Positions 25,400 through 34,639 of a stretch of 64,000 bases of DNA are shown piece by piece (positions within the stretch are counted from its first letter, which is position 1; each line of letters starts with the position of its first letter). The translations under genes and the position numbers were made by a program. The stretch comes from Aquitalea aquatica (GTDB lineage Bacteria > Pseudomonadota > Gammaproteobacteria > Burkholderiales > Chromobacteriaceae): positions 30,375 to 94,374 of the forward strand of contig NZ_JACERN010000014.1 in NCBI RefSeq assembly GCF_013911085.1, read 5' to 3'. Below the pieces are notes generated by a model. The model did no database searches and was not told the origin of the DNA. It saw nothing but the letters and a program-made list of their open reading frames with translations.

Positions 25400-27232
25400 A
25401 TGGATTGGTTCTGGCGCGTATATACCCTGGTCGAAAAAACCTTCTTCAATACACTGACCAGGAAATTGTGCAGTTTCTTTTGTTTGAGCCTGTTCCAGTT
25501 GATCATGCTGGCTTATTCCTACCTGGTGTTGACCGATATTCGTGGCCAACTGAATAACCCGGCGGTTCCCGGCACGGTTTCCGCGCACATCCTATCCAGT
25601 ATCGACAGTGCCATTTTCTGGGGTGGCTGCTTGTGGCTGCTGGGTTTGGCTTTCACCTGCTTTATGGTCTGGTATCTGCGCTATCTCATCGTGCGCCCGC
25701 TAAAAATGATTATCGGCATTTTTAATGAGATTGGTGCTGGCGAGGGTGATCTATCGCGTGATATTCCAGCCATCACTTATGACGAAATTCGCGATGTCTC
25801 GGTTTCCTATAACCGCTTCCAGCTGAAAATGCGTGAAATCATCAGCAATGTGCGGCTGATGACCGTGCGTATTGCCATGGACTCGGCCCGTACCCGCAAG
25901 AATGTGAGTGAATCCTTGGGTAGTGCCGTGCGACAGGATGAATTTGCCACTCGCGTACGTGATGCCAGCGATCAGACCACCACGGGTATCAATCAGGTAA
26001 CCGGCCAGACGCAAAGCATTTCCGTGTCCACGCTTTCTAATCTGGATGTCGCCCGCGAATCATATGATGAGCTGAAAACGGTTGCCGACCGCATATACGA
26101 CATCAGCCAGAAAGTGAGCCACTTCAACGAAACGGTGGAAGACCTGAGTCAGCGTTCGGCCAGCATCAAGACTATTGTCGATCTGATCAAGGATATTTCC
26201 GATCAGACCAATCTGCTGGCGCTAAATGCGGCGATCGAGGCGGCCCGTGCGGGCGAAAGCGGTCGCGGTTTTGCAGTTGTGGCTGATGAAGTGCGCAAGC
26301 TGGCGGAAAAGGTGAAAAAGGCCACCGACGAAATCTCCAGCAATATCGATGGCATGCTGGGACTGGTGTCGGACACCCAGGTGGAAACCAATGAAATCAC
26401 GGCCGGCACCCATCAGGCCCGCGAAGTCGTATCGCGTGCCTCGCAACACTTTGGTCGCATGATGGGTGATTTTGAATCCACCGCCAGCAGCCTGACGCAA
26501 ATCGCCGGCACCATGGAAGATTTTGCTGAAACCAATCGGCAGGTAAACCGGCATGTGTCGGAAATTCATGACTTGGGGCAGCAGGTAACTGAACGCCTCA
26601 ATCACACCGAACAGGTGGCCGATGAATTATCCGGTGTGGCCGAGCAGGTTCAGGAAATGGTATCGCGCTTCGTGATTGGTGAGGGCGAATTTGACCGCAT
26701 GATCGGCTTGGTACGTGGCATGCGCGACCAGTTGCAGGGAGTGTTGCAGCAACAGCAAAAGTCCGGCATCAATGTATTCGATCAGCGTTATCAACTGATC
26801 CCCGGCAGCCAGCCAAGCAAATACCATACGGCCTATGACGAGAAGCTGGCCGGCTTGGTGCAAGTACATTACGACGGTCTGGTGCGTGATGTGGTGGGCG
26901 GGCGATTCTGCTTGCTGGTAGACAGTAATGGTTATGCGCCTACCCATAACAGCTGGTATAGCCAGCCACTGACGGGCGACGAGCAAAAAGATTTGGTGAA
27001 TAGTCGCGACAAGCGTATTTTTGCCGATCCTGCAGGCCTCAAGTCGGCCCGCAATACCGAACCCTTCCTGCTGCATACCTATATGCGTGATACCGGAGAA
27101 ATCCTGTCCGAGCTGACGCTGCCGGTGTTTCTGGATGGCCGACACTGGGGGGCGTTACGCCTGGGCTTTGATCCTGGAAGTCTGCTGGAGGCGGCAGGCC
27201 TGGATAATAAAGGCCGCGGCGGAAGAAAATAA
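25400..27232 (+). CDS. Chemoreceptor with C-terminal Cache-like sensor domain
   Basis: 610 residues from an ATG with AGGAGAGAG upstream. Two membrane helices (about 27-48 and 70-97) enclose only about 20 periplasmic residues. The signalling tip [19 protein letters not shown] is at about 268-286. After the coiled coil, residues 450-600 form a separate domain ([37 protein letters not shown]) resembling a Cache/PAS-like sensor found at the C-terminus of some cytoplasmic-sensing receptors. It would detect an intracellular signal. Methylation and CheA coupling are as in the family. Confidence 0.87.
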   Translation: MDWFWRVYTLVEKTFFNTLTRKLCSFFCLSLFQLIMLAYSYLVLTDIRGQLNNPAVPGTVSAHILSSIDSAIFWGGCLWLLGLAFTCFMVWYLRYLIVRPLKMIIGIFNEIGAGEGDLSRDIPAITYDEIRDVSVSYNRFQLKMREIISNVRLMTVRIAMDSARTRKNVSESLGSAVRQDEFATRVRDASDQTTTGINQVTGQTQSISVSTLSNLDVARESYDELKTVADRIYDISQKVSHFNETVEDLSQRSASIKTIVDLIKDISDQTNLLALNAAIEAARAGESGRGFAVVADEVRKLAEKVKKATDEISSNIDGMLGLVSDTQVETNEITAGTHQAREVVSRASQHFGRMMGDFESTASSLTQIAGTMEDFAETNRQVNRHVSEIHDLGQQVTERLNHTEQVADELSGVAEQVQEMVSRFVIGEGEFDRMIGLVRGMRDQLQGVLQQQQKSGINVFDQRYQLIPGSQPSKYHTAYDEKLAGLVQVHYDGLVRDVVGGRFCLLVDSNGYAPTHNSWYSQPLTGDEQKDLVNSRDKRIFADPAGLKSARNTEPFLLHTYMRDTGEILSELTLPVFLDGRHWGALRLGFDPGSLLEAAGLDNKGRGGRK

Positions 27233-27258
27233 AAAAGAGGCCAGATGGCCTCTTTTTT
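27231..27258. terminator. Bidirectional terminator
   Basis: AAAAAAGAGGCC / GGCCTCTTTTTT stem with an AGAT loop, between the convergent chemoreceptor and mscL genes. Confidence 0.9.
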
Positions 27259-27278
27259 ATTGGGATGTGTTTGAAACG

Positions 27279-27740
27279 TTAATCCAGTTGCGATGTGCAG
27301 CAAGGGCAGCGGCTGGCTTTCTCCGGTACGCTGGACAGGCAGTAACGGCATTCCTTGGTGGCTGCCGCAGGGGCTGCTTCAACCGGCGTCTCGCGCTTCA
27401 GCTTGTTGATGGCTTTCACCAGCATGAAGATGGCGAAGGCAACAATGGTGAAGCTCACCAGCGAATTGATAAACAGGCCGATATTCATCGTCACGGCACC
27501 CGCCTGCTTGGCGGCTGCCACCGAAGCGTAAGGCCCAGCCTGTTTGGCGCCTTCCTTCAGTACGAAGAACAGGTTGGCAAAATCGACGTTGCCGATCAGT
27601 AGACCGATGGGGGGCATGATGACATCGTCGACCAGTGATTTGACGATGGAACCGAACGCACCGCCAATGACCACACCGACGGCCAGATCGATGACATTGC
27701 CTTTAACAGCAAATTCCTTGAATTCCTTCAGAATGGACAT
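27279..27740 (-). CDS. mscL: Large-conductance mechanosensitive channel with zinc-ribbon tail
   Basis: 153 residues. [20 protein letters not shown] and [13 protein letters not shown] give the N-terminal helix and first membrane segment; [19 protein letters not shown] is the second. MscL forms a pentameric pore that opens under membrane tension to release solutes on osmotic downshock. The C-terminus carries [18 protein letters not shown], two CxxC pairs forming a probable zinc ribbon in the cytoplasm, absent from the E. coli protein. Monocistronic. Confidence 0.95.
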   Translation of the reverse strand: MSILKEFKEFAVKGNVIDLAVGVVIGGAFGSIVKSLVDDVIMPPIGLLIGNVDFANLFFVLKEGAKQAGPYASVAAAKQAGAVTMNIGLFINSLVSFTIVAFAIFMLVKAINKLKRETPVEAAPAAATKECRYCLSSVPEKASRCPCCTSQLD

Positions 27741-27880
27741 GGCTGATCCTATGGTTATTGTTTAATACAGAGTTAATTGACGCTTATTTTAACACGAATA
27801 AACCGCTGCGATAGCCAGACAATTCTTTGCGTGAAGCAGAGCTTTTGTCAAAAGGGAAAGGTGGGAATGAATCAAATGCA

Positions 27881-27910
27881 AAAAGCCCGCTATCAAAGCG
27901 GGCTTTTATC
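27881..27910 (-). terminator. Terminator of tRNA-Asn operon
   Basis: AAAAGCCCGC / GCGGGCTTTT stem directly behind the last tRNA-Asn, with the T run on the minus strand. Confidence 0.85.
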
Positions 27911-27986
27911 TGGCTCCCCGAGCAGGGCTCGAACCTGCGACCTGCGGATTAACAGTCCGTCGCTCTACCAACTGAGCTATCAGGGA
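27911..27986 (-). tRNA. tRNA-Asn (GTT), copy 3
   Basis: 76-base cloverleaf read on the minus strand from TCCCTGATAGCTCAG to the encoded CCA; anticodon arm GGACTGTTAATCC gives GTT. Identical to the two upstream copies. Last gene of the cluster, ahead of the terminator. Confidence 0.97.
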
Positions 27987-28011
27987 ATAAACTGGCTTGG
28001 CATTGTGGGGG

Positions 28012-28087
28012 TGGCTCCCCGAGCAGGGCTCGAACCTGCGACCTGCGGATTAACAGTCCGTCGCTCTACCAACTGAGCTATCAGGGA
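28012..28087 (-). tRNA. tRNA-Asn (GTT), copy 2
   Basis: Same 76-base sequence as the flanking copies, separated from copy 3 by 25 bases and from copy 1 by 33 bases. CCA is encoded. Confidence 0.97.
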
Positions 28088-28120
28088 ATAACCGGCAATG
28101 CACAACAAATTGTAGGGTCT

Positions 28121-28196
28121 TGGCTCCCCGAGCAGGGCTCGAACCTGCGACCTGCGGATTAACAGTCCGTCGCTCTACCAACTGAGCTATCAGGGA
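28121..28196 (-). tRNA. tRNA-Asn (GTT), copy 1
   Basis: First of the three identical genes, 18 bases downstream of a near-consensus promoter -10 box. CCA is encoded. Confidence 0.97.
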
Positions 28197-28214
28197 ACAT
28201 CCAAGAGAGTGCGA

Positions 28215-28243
28215 ACTATACCGATGGTAATCAGGCCTGTCAA
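28215..28243 (-). promoter_or_regulatory. Promoter of tRNA-Asn operon
   Basis: On the minus strand TTGACA (28243-28238) and TATAGT (28220-28215) are 17 bases apart, followed by a GC-rich TCGC stretch typical of stringently controlled stable-RNA promoters. Confidence 0.85.
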
Positions 28244-28426
28244 CGCTTTGCCCATGGAAAATGGCAGCTTTTTAAACACCTGAAGACGGTGTGTTGACTA
28301 AGTACATGAGCCGAAAAGAATATCACTGCAGCATGCAGGCCAGGTGCGTAGTGGTGCTGGCAGGAAGGAGCTGAAAAAAGTAAAATTCTTGACTAATTTA
28401 GTGTGCTTAATCACAGGTATCGCAAC

Positions 28427-29455
28427 ATGAAGCAGCCGTGGCAGTCGTGGGTAGACAAAAATCAGGGACAGATCGATCCGCAAGGGCGGCTGTCATTTTC
28501 CGATTTTCTGGCACAAGTCACTGCCGTGCGTAGCGGCAACGCGCTTGCGCTGCTGGATAACCTGGGAATCATCCGGGTAGCAGGCGACGATGCGCAAACC
28601 TTTTTGCAGGGGCAGTTTTCCGCCGATATCCGGGAGGTTTCTGCGGGACGTGCGCAATTCAGTACCTACTCCACCGCCAAGGGCCGCATGCTGGCCAGCT
28701 TTCTTATCTGGCAGTGTGAAGATAGCTATTATCTGTTGCTGTCGGCAGATATTGCCGCTGCAATTGCCAAGCGCCTGACCATGTTTGTCATGCGTTCCAA
28801 AGTGAAAGTAACCTTGCTGGATACACCAGAGGTGCAAGTGGCTGGTTTGCGCGGTGCAGCACTTCAGCAAAAACTGGAAACGCATTTTGCGACAGAGCAA
28901 GCGCTACCACTTGCGGTCATTCAGCATGGGGGGGATGTCGCGATTGCCTTGCCGGAGGGGGGGTATATTGTGTATCCGGCGGTTGATTCGCCATTGCCCG
29001 CATTGCTGCAGGAGGTGGATGCAGTCGCCGTATCTGCCGCCGCCTGGGCTATTCGTGATATCGATGCCGGGATTGCCTGGATAACGCAGGCCACCCAGGA
29101 GCAGTTTGTGCCGCAAATGGCAAATATGGAAATAATCGGTGCCGTCAGCTTTAAAAAGGGCTGTTATCCTGGCCAGGAAATTGTGGCGCGTACCCAGTAC
29201 CTAGGGAAGCTGAAACGACGCTTATTCAAGGTGCGTCTGGCCCAATTTGCCGTGGTAGGCCACAAGTTATTCAGTCCGGAACTCCCTGACCAGTCTATTG
29301 GTATGGTGGCAGCAATTTGTCAGGTGGGAGGCTGCGAGTATGAGGCTTTGGTCGTGGTACAGGCGGCATGCTGGGATAAGGGTATTTATCTGGAAACCGA
29401 ATATATCAATGCGCTGGAGCCGCTGGCTTTGCCATATCTTACTCAGGATGAGTAA
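28427..29455 (+). CDS. ygfZ: YgfZ/GcvT-like folate-binding protein
   Basis: 342 residues from the ATG at 28427. The family signature KGCYxGQE appears as KKGCYPGQEIVART (about 243-256), with Cys as the key residue. Family knowledge: YgfZ binds tetrahydrofolate and helps maintain or repair certain iron-sulfur enzymes, including MiaB. A TTGACT/GAATAT pair with 18-base spacing (28294-28323) is a possible promoter. This links loosely with RimO, another Fe-S methylthiotransferase, encoded elsewhere in the window. Confidence 0.9.
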   Translation: MKQPWQSWVDKNQGQIDPQGRLSFSDFLAQVTAVRSGNALALLDNLGIIRVAGDDAQTFLQGQFSADIREVSAGRAQFSTYSTAKGRMLASFLIWQCEDSYYLLLSADIAAAIAKRLTMFVMRSKVKVTLLDTPEVQVAGLRGAALQQKLETHFATEQALPLAVIQHGGDVAIALPEGGYIVYPAVDSPLPALLQEVDAVAVSAAAWAIRDIDAGIAWITQATQEQFVPQMANMEIIGAVSFKKGCYPGQEIVARTQYLGKLKRRLFKVRLAQFAVVGHKLFSPELPDQSIGMVAAICQVGGCEYEALVVVQAACWDKGIYLETEYINALEPLALPYLTQDE

Positions 29456-29492
29456 ACTATTGCTTTGTTTACCGAAATTTAACCTCATTGCC

Positions 29493-29522
29493 TTGACGAA
29501 TTGATAGGCTTTTGGCTAAATT
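29493..29522 (+). promoter_or_regulatory. Promoter of H-NS-like gene
   Basis: TTGACG and TAAATT with 18-base spacing, 40 bases before the start codon. Confidence 0.65.
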
Positions 29523-29562
29523 GAATCAGTGGTTCTCCAACTGAATAATCAAGGGCGGCAAA

Positions 29563-29871
29563 ATGGATATTAGCAATCTCAGCTTTACTGAACTGGTAGC
29601 ATTGAAAAGCGACGTTGAAAACGAAATCAAGCGTCGCGAATCCGAAGAAAAATCCAAGGCTAAAAAGCAGATCATCGAACTGGCAAAGGCTTATGGTCTG
29701 AGCGTGGAAGAGGTTCTGGGCAAGGTGGGTGCTGTTGTGCGCAAGCCGGTTGAAGCCAAGTATCGTCATCCGGAAAGTGCAGAACTGACCTGGACTGGTC
29801 GTGGTCGCAAGCCGGTTTGGGTTCAGGAACTGCTAGCCGCTGGCAAAACGCTTGAAGATCTTGCTATCTGA
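29563..29871 (+). CDS. H-NS family nucleoid protein
   Basis: 102 residues. N-terminal helices for oligomerisation (about 1-50), a linker, and the C-terminal DNA-binding loop YRHPESAELTWTGRGRKP (about 73-90) with the TWTGRGRKP motif. H-NS proteins coat AT-rich DNA and silence foreign genes; here a natural target would be the AT-rich DUF4062 gene at 57 kb. Monocistronic between its own promoter and terminator. Confidence 0.93.
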   Translation: MDISNLSFTELVALKSDVENEIKRRESEEKSKAKKQIIELAKAYGLSVEEVLGKVGAVVRKPVEAKYRHPESAELTWTGRGRKPVWVQELLAAGKTLEDLAI

Positions 29872-29898
29872 TGTGACACTGTCTTCCCAGTGCCTGAC

Positions 29899-29924
29899 AA
29901 AAAGCGCCTGCACGGGCGCTTTTT
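29899..29924 (+). terminator. Rho-independent terminator
   Basis: AAAGCGCC / GGCGCTTT stem with T run, 28 bases after the H-NS-like gene. Confidence 0.85.
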
Positions 29925-30044
29925 GTTTTGTAGCGTAAGTTCTTCTTGCTGATTTGCCGGCTTGTATAAATACTGATATGGCCGACTAGTGCAAGCTCCG
30001 GGTTCGCCCTGATCCCGTCACGATGACAGACTGAAAGTTACGCC

Positions 30045-31769
30045 ATGTTGGACTTTTTCTCCCGAGGCTCAAAGAACAAGTCAGACCCTTTGGCCAATGC
30101 TGCGGCAGCCAAAACCTACGCCAATACTCTGAAACAAGAGTATGGCGCGGCTGCGCACGAGAGAATTACCGAGATGCTGGCCGAGGTAAATCTGCTATCT
30201 CCCCATGTGACGGCAGATTTGCTGGATGCAGTGTTGACGCTTAATCTGGAAATCCAGCCACTGCATGAAAACCTGTGTACGCAATATTTCATGAATGCCC
30301 GTATGCCCAAGGTACTGGAAGGGCAGTTGCGCTCGCAGATACTGGCGTATGGAAAGCAGTTTCTCGAGTTTTATCAGCGTGCCTTGTCTATTGATACCGA
30401 CATGCAGCAAGAAGAGCGGGTGCGTGCCATGCTGCCATTGGTATTGGTGCGCATGATGCATTTTTTTGGCGAGTTTGCCCGCTGGCAATATCTGCGGCAC
30501 TTCAGCCCAGATGATGTTTTCTGGTTGAATGTAAACCAGCTTTATCGTTTGGCAGAGCAGCGGCGTATTGACTCCACTCCAGTCTTTTTATTCGGGGAAG
30601 ACAGTCCGGGTACGACGGTGCAGGATCAATATCTCATCATGCTGATGTTGTCATTGTTAAGTAGTGGCAATCTCAGCCTGAGGCAATTCAATTTTTCTTA
30701 TCAGCTGCTGTGCGTCGTTTCCAACCGCATGTCCCTACATCCAGAATATAGTGACGATGCCAGCTTTGCCGTGACTCTGGCGGAAGCCAAGCCTGCTGCG
30801 CGTGCGAATCCTGGCTTTGTCAGTGAGTCTGCCCGGTTCTGGAGTACAGCCAATATGGTGGAAATCATCCATAGCTGGGCCACGGTGATGGAGGGGGGGC
30901 GCGTGCCACCAGAGCTCAAGCCATGGATCGAGCCAGGTATTGATGCTGGTTTGCTGCACATGCTGTGTCGTGAATGGTCTGCCAAGCAGATGCGTTTCGA
31001 GCGCGCTGAGCGCGTTGCCGTGACAAACCGCAATCTGGAAGTGGCACATCGCCTGTCAACCCTGCACCGACTGATTCGCCTGCCGGACGAGGCCAGCCAG
31101 ACACAGGCACGGCATGCGGATACAGACAGCTTTGATGACGCTGCCAATATCCGTATCTATGGTTTTGTGACTAGCCGCAAGCGCGACCGCAGTACTCTGG
31201 CGCTGGCTCCGCTTGCCATGTCGGGCGATACCGCGTCAGCCTCGCCGTCTTTGCGTGAAGAGTTCCTGCGCTGGTCGGTCGAGAATGTCAGCCAGAGCGG
31301 GCTTGGGGTGACGCTGGACTCTCTGGGTAATGAATGGGTCACGCTGGGTAGTCTGGTGGGCTATCGTGATGTCGATAGCGCCAGCTGGAGCCTGGGCTTG
31401 GTGCGGCGGGTCAAGCGGGCTAATCAGCGGGAGCGCATCTACCTGGGAGTGGAAACCCTGTGCACCCGCCCGGTCGCGGCCTCCATCCGTCCCACCGACA
31501 GTAAGCTGATCGACCCCACCTTGCCACCAGACATGGTGTGGCTGGCTGGGCATATCGCCTTGTTTGTACCGTTTGACCGTGGCGGGCGGCGTATTAATGC
31601 GCTGATCATGCCAATCTCGGTGTATACCCTAGGCCGGCAGTACTATATGACGGCACGCGGCAAGCATTTTCAGATAGCTTTGGGTAAAGTTCTGGAAAAG
31701 GGAAGTGACTGGTGTCTGGCGGAAATAGAGCTGGTGAAGGCGCTGGACAAGTTGCCGCTGGCCATGTGA
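30045..31769 (+). CDS. Conserved protein with PilZ-like C-terminal part, unknown
   Basis: 574 residues, cytoplasmic. The first 400 are mostly helical with no known motif (LLDAVLTLNLEIQPLHENLC, FFGEFARWQYLRHF). The C-terminal part has SRKRDRS at about 375 and NVSQSGLGVTLDS (about 420-432), the NxSxxG pattern of PilZ domains, followed by WSLGLVRRVKR and ERIYLGVETL. If real, it would bind cyclic-di-GMP, but the RxxxR motif is not clean. No operon partner; a long palindromic terminator follows. Confidence 0.65.
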   Translation: MLDFFSRGSKNKSDPLANAAAAKTYANTLKQEYGAAAHERITEMLAEVNLLSPHVTADLLDAVLTLNLEIQPLHENLCTQYFMNARMPKVLEGQLRSQILAYGKQFLEFYQRALSIDTDMQQEERVRAMLPLVLVRMMHFFGEFARWQYLRHFSPDDVFWLNVNQLYRLAEQRRIDSTPVFLFGEDSPGTTVQDQYLIMLMLSLLSSGNLSLRQFNFSYQLLCVVSNRMSLHPEYSDDASFAVTLAEAKPAARANPGFVSESARFWSTANMVEIIHSWATVMEGGRVPPELKPWIEPGIDAGLLHMLCREWSAKQMRFERAERVAVTNRNLEVAHRLSTLHRLIRLPDEASQTQARHADTDSFDDAANIRIYGFVTSRKRDRSTLALAPLAMSGDTASASPSLREEFLRWSVENVSQSGLGVTLDSLGNEWVTLGSLVGYRDVDSASWSLGLVRRVKRANQRERIYLGVETLCTRPVAASIRPTDSKLIDPTLPPDMVWLAGHIALFVPFDRGGRRINALIMPISVYTLGRQYYMTARGKHFQIALGKVLEKGSDWCLAEIELVKALDKLPLAM

Positions 31770-31797
31770 GCAGAGTGAGCAGATGCTGCGGGAAATG

Positions 31798-31827
31798 AAA
31801 AAGCCGGAATCGCGATTCCGGCTTTTT
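31798..31827. terminator. Bidirectional terminator
   Basis: Perfect 15-base arms AAAAAGCCGGAATCG / CGATTCCGGCTTTTT between convergent genes. Confidence 0.9.
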
Positions 31828-31843
31828 GTTTGCTGCGAGGAGA

Positions 31844-32971
31844 TCAGCGCAGTTCGTTGATCACCGCGTAGATTGGTGTCAGGGCCGCTTCGCCCATGCG
31901 CAGGCTGCGCTGGCCATTCCAGCCATAGTCGTCGTCGGGCAGGTTGGCATTGTCCTTGAATGGCATTTCCAGAGTAAAGGCCAGGCACTTGAAGTTTTCA
32001 CCAACCCAGTTGGTGGCCAGGCTCAGATTGGCCGAGCCCGGGGCATCCTTGTCATAGCCGAATTCATCCTGGAAGTCCGGATTGGCCACCATCAGGTAGT
32101 GTTTGAACTTGTCTTCCAGCTGGCGGATGCGTTCGTCGTAGGACGGAACACCTTCTGTTCCCGCTACAAAGACATAGGGCAGCTTTTCGTCGCCGTGGAT
32201 GTCGAGGAACAGGTCAACACCAGTCTCCAGCATCTTATTACGTACGACCAGTACTTCCGGACTGGTTTCTTGCGACGGTGACAGCCATTCGCGATTGAGA
32301 TTGGCACCGGCGGCATTGGTGCGCAGATTACCCAGGATGGAGCCATCCGGGTTCATGTTTGGCACCACGTAGAAGGTGGCTTTATCCAGCAGGGCGCGCG
32401 AAGTGGCGTCCAGCGGATCGAGCAGACGGTTCAGGAAACCTTCGACAAACCACTCGGCCATGGTTTCGCCGGGGTGTTGGCGGGCGGTGACCCAGATTTT
32501 CAGATCAGACTCGACTTCATGACCAATGGTCAGCAAATTGATGTCGCGGCCCTGTACGGTAAAGCCCAGATCATGAATCTGGCACAGGCCCGATCCTTGC
32601 GCCTGCCCCAGCAGATTCAGGTGCTGCTCATGGGAGTAGGGCTCGAAGTAGGCGTAATACACGCTATTGGCCAGTGGCACGTGTTCAACCGTCATGGTCT
32701 GGCCATCAAAATGAGCCGGCACACGGAACCAGTTGATACGGTCGTAGGATGCCATCAGCTCGTAATCAGTCCATCCTTCCGGATAGGCGCATTCGCCAGC
32801 ATTGAGAAAGTGCAGCGTACATGCCTGATAGGCGGCACCTTGCAGCCGGAAATAAAACCATTGAGCAAAGTCCGAGGCATTGTCATGTGGAATCCGCAGC
32901 TGGATGTCGTCGAAACTTTCCATGGAAACGATTTCGATGCTGCCTGCGTCAAAGTTGCTGCTGATTTTCAT
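31844..32971 (-). CDS. M14 zinc carboxypeptidase, cytosolic type
   Basis: 375 residues from the ATG at 32971. An N-terminal beta domain (1-115) precedes the peptidase domain, as in cytosolic carboxypeptidases. Zinc ligands HPGE (ARQHPGETM, about 166-169) and His in DIHGDE; catalytic Glu in FTLEMPFKD near the C-terminus. No signal peptide. Family members remove C-terminal residues, including deglutamylation in eukaryotes; the bacterial substrate is unknown. Confidence 0.85.
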   Translation of the reverse strand: MKISSNFDAGSIEIVSMESFDDIQLRIPHDNASDFAQWFYFRLQGAAYQACTLHFLNAGECAYPEGWTDYELMASYDRINWFRVPAHFDGQTMTVEHVPLANSVYYAYFEPYSHEQHLNLLGQAQGSGLCQIHDLGFTVQGRDINLLTIGHEVESDLKIWVTARQHPGETMAEWFVEGFLNRLLDPLDATSRALLDKATFYVVPNMNPDGSILGNLRTNAAGANLNREWLSPSQETSPEVLVVRNKMLETGVDLFLDIHGDEKLPYVFVAGTEGVPSYDERIRQLEDKFKHYLMVANPDFQDEFGYDKDAPGSANLSLATNWVGENFKCLAFTLEMPFKDNANLPDDDYGWNGQRSLRMGEAALTPIYAVINELR

Positions 32972-33050
32972 GCGTTGAACCTGTGGTCTTTGCTGGAACT
33001 CTAAAGGAATAATTGTAAACCTGCGCCGGCCTGCTTGCATCATGCAAAGC

Positions 33051-33077
33051 AAAAAACCCCGCCAAAGCGGGGTTTTT
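33051..33077. terminator. Rho-independent terminator (phaP)
   Basis: AAAAAACCCCGC / GCGGGGTTTTT stem between phaP and the carboxypeptidase gene; works for phaP on the minus strand. Confidence 0.85.
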
Positions 33078-33096
33078 CAGTCAGCGTGGCCGTGAA

Positions 33097-33642
33097 TCAG
33101 GCGCGCTTGGTGGCAGTCTTTACTGCATCGGCAGTGGCGCTGCTGGCAGCCTTGATGCTGCTGTCAGTGAATTCTGCAACTTGCTGGGCAGCTTTGCTGA
33201 AGCTGTTTACGGCAGCAGCGGCGGCAGCCAGCGAGGTCTTGACGGCGTTCAGTGCATTGTCGGAACCTGCCGGGGCGTTCTTGGCAGCACCTTCCAGTGC
33301 GGTGATCAGGTTCTTGTTGAAGCTGCCAAGGTTTTCTTCAGCCAGCTTGGACAGTTCGCTTTGTGCTGCGGATACGATTTCGTATACGTTGCGGGAGTTG
33401 GCAACGGCCTTGTCCACGGATTGGCTGGCCAGTTGGTTGAATTGGTTCAGGGCTTCCTGAGCATCACCGGCGCCGGCCAGAGCCTTGGCAACCTTGACGT
33501 TTTCTTCCAGGGTTTGCTTGGAAGCTTCCAGGTTCAGCTTGACCAGGCGCTCGGCGCTGTCCAGGGAGATCTGGGCTACGCGCAGGGCGGCTTCAAAGCC
33601 GGACAGGGAGATTTTGCTGAGTTGATCGTTAGTATTGAACAT
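33097..33642 (-). CDS. phaP: Phasin (PHA granule protein)
   Basis: 181 residues from MFNTNDQLSKISLSGFEA; an upstream in-frame ATG at 33660 is less likely because GAGGG lies 8 bases before 33642. Amphipathic helices throughout, no cysteine, with the Phasin_2 pattern and an Ala-rich C-terminus. Coats polyhydroxyalkanoate granules. Divergent from phaR, whose product is its known repressor in related bacteria. Confidence 0.93.
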   Translation of the reverse strand: MFNTNDQLSKISLSGFEAALRVAQISLDSAERLVKLNLEASKQTLEENVKVAKALAGAGDAQEALNQFNQLASQSVDKAVANSRNVYEIVSAAQSELSKLAEENLGSFNKNLITALEGAAKNAPAGSDNALNAVKTSLAAAAAAVNSFSKAAQQVAEFTDSSIKAASSATADAVKTATKRA

Positions 33643-33720
33643 GTTTTTAACCCTCATCATTGGATTTCGTAGAAAAGACCGACAAGCTCTGTGTTGACTG
33701 AGATTTTTTTTCTTGTTTTA

Positions 33721-33737
33721 TATTGCACTGCACAATA
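33721..33737. promoter_or_regulatory. Candidate PhaR operator before phaP
   Basis: TATTGCACTGCACAATA, a dyad with arms TATTG/CAATA and a TGCAC direct repeat, 79 bases upstream of phaP. The core TTGC..TGCACAA recurs before phaR. Confidence 0.55.
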
Positions 33738-33808
33738 AGTGCGAAATGTAGCACGCACGGTGCGAGTGGCATAGAAGTTTTGCTCTAGCTTGTTGTATTT
33801 ATGATAAA

Positions 33809-33822
33809 TTGCGGGTGCACAA
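33809..33822. promoter_or_regulatory. Candidate PhaR operator before phaR
   Basis: TTGCGGGTGCACAA, 30 bases before the phaR start, shares TTGC and TGCACAA with the phaP site. PhaR is known to repress itself as well as phaP. Confidence 0.5.
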
Positions 33823-33851
33823 CACCAACGACAATAATCCGGGAGTGTTAC

Positions 33852-34418
33852 ATGAGTGTTGAAAAAAGGGTCATCAAGAAGTACCCGAACCGCCGCCTGT
33901 ATGACACGGCGACAAGTTCCTACATCACATTGGGAGACGTGAAGCAACTGGTGCTCGAAAACGTGGATATCCAGGTTGTCGATGCCAAATCACAGGATGA
34001 CATCACGCGCAGCGTGCTGTTGCAGATCATCCTGGAGGAGGAAAATGGCGGAATGCCGATGTTCAGTTATGAAGTGCTGACACAGTTCATCCGCTTTTAT
34101 GGTCAGGCGATGCAGGGCATGATGGGACCTTTCCTGGAAAAGAACCTGCAGCTGTTTGGCCAGATGCAGCAGAAACTGCAGGAACAAACCCGCGCCATGT
34201 ACGGCGACAAGGCAGTGTTCAACACGACCATGTGGGGCGAATTCATGAAGTTGCAGGGTCCGGCGATCCAGAATGTCATGTCCAGCTATATGGAACAGAG
34301 TACTGGCATGTTCCTGGAAATGCAGAATCGCATGCAGGAACAAACCAAGCAGTTATTCAGTGGCTTCACTTTCCCGGGCTATGTGCCGCCCGGCAAGGAT
34401 GATGCAGGCAAGTCCTGA
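33852..34418 (+). CDS. phaR: PHA synthesis repressor
   Basis: 188 residues from the ATG at 33852. The PhaR DNA-binding domain is at the start (EKRVIKKYPNRRLYDTATS), followed by the PHB accumulation regulatory domain (about 65-110) and a Met/Gln-rich helical C-terminus. PhaR binds PHA granules and DNA, so phasin is made only when granules form. Divergent from phaP with shared operator-like sites. Confidence 0.93.
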   Translation: MSVEKRVIKKYPNRRLYDTATSSYITLGDVKQLVLENVDIQVVDAKSQDDITRSVLLQIILEEENGGMPMFSYEVLTQFIRFYGQAMQGMMGPFLEKNLQLFGQMQQKLQEQTRAMYGDKAVFNTTMWGEFMKLQGPAIQNVMSSYMEQSTGMFLEMQNRMQEQTKQLFSGFTFPGYVPPGKDDAGKS

Positions 34419-34430
34419 TCCATCACACTG

Positions 34431-34459
34431 AAAAAAGCCCGTTTCCAGACGGGTTTTTT
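34431..34459 (+). terminator. Rho-independent terminator (phaR)
   Basis: AAAAAAGCCCGT / ACGGGTTTTTT stem, 12 bases after the phaR stop. Confidence 0.88.
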
Positions 34460-34639
34460 CTTTTGTAGTTTTTGATTTCCCTCTCTGAGCCAGCCGGCTG
34501 CATCCTTGTCCAATCCACTCATGTGCGAAGCGCAGTTGTAGCGATTGCATCTGGCCCTTTCATAAATGGACGGGAGCGGGTCCTGGCAACATCTTCTGGA
34601 TGTCTGGCCAAGCCCCGCACTTTGACTCCCCCGGCGCTG

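Noticed and set aside
27911..28196. Three regularly spaced repeats
   Set aside because: They are complete tRNA-Asn genes with a promoter and terminator, not a CRISPR or satellite array.
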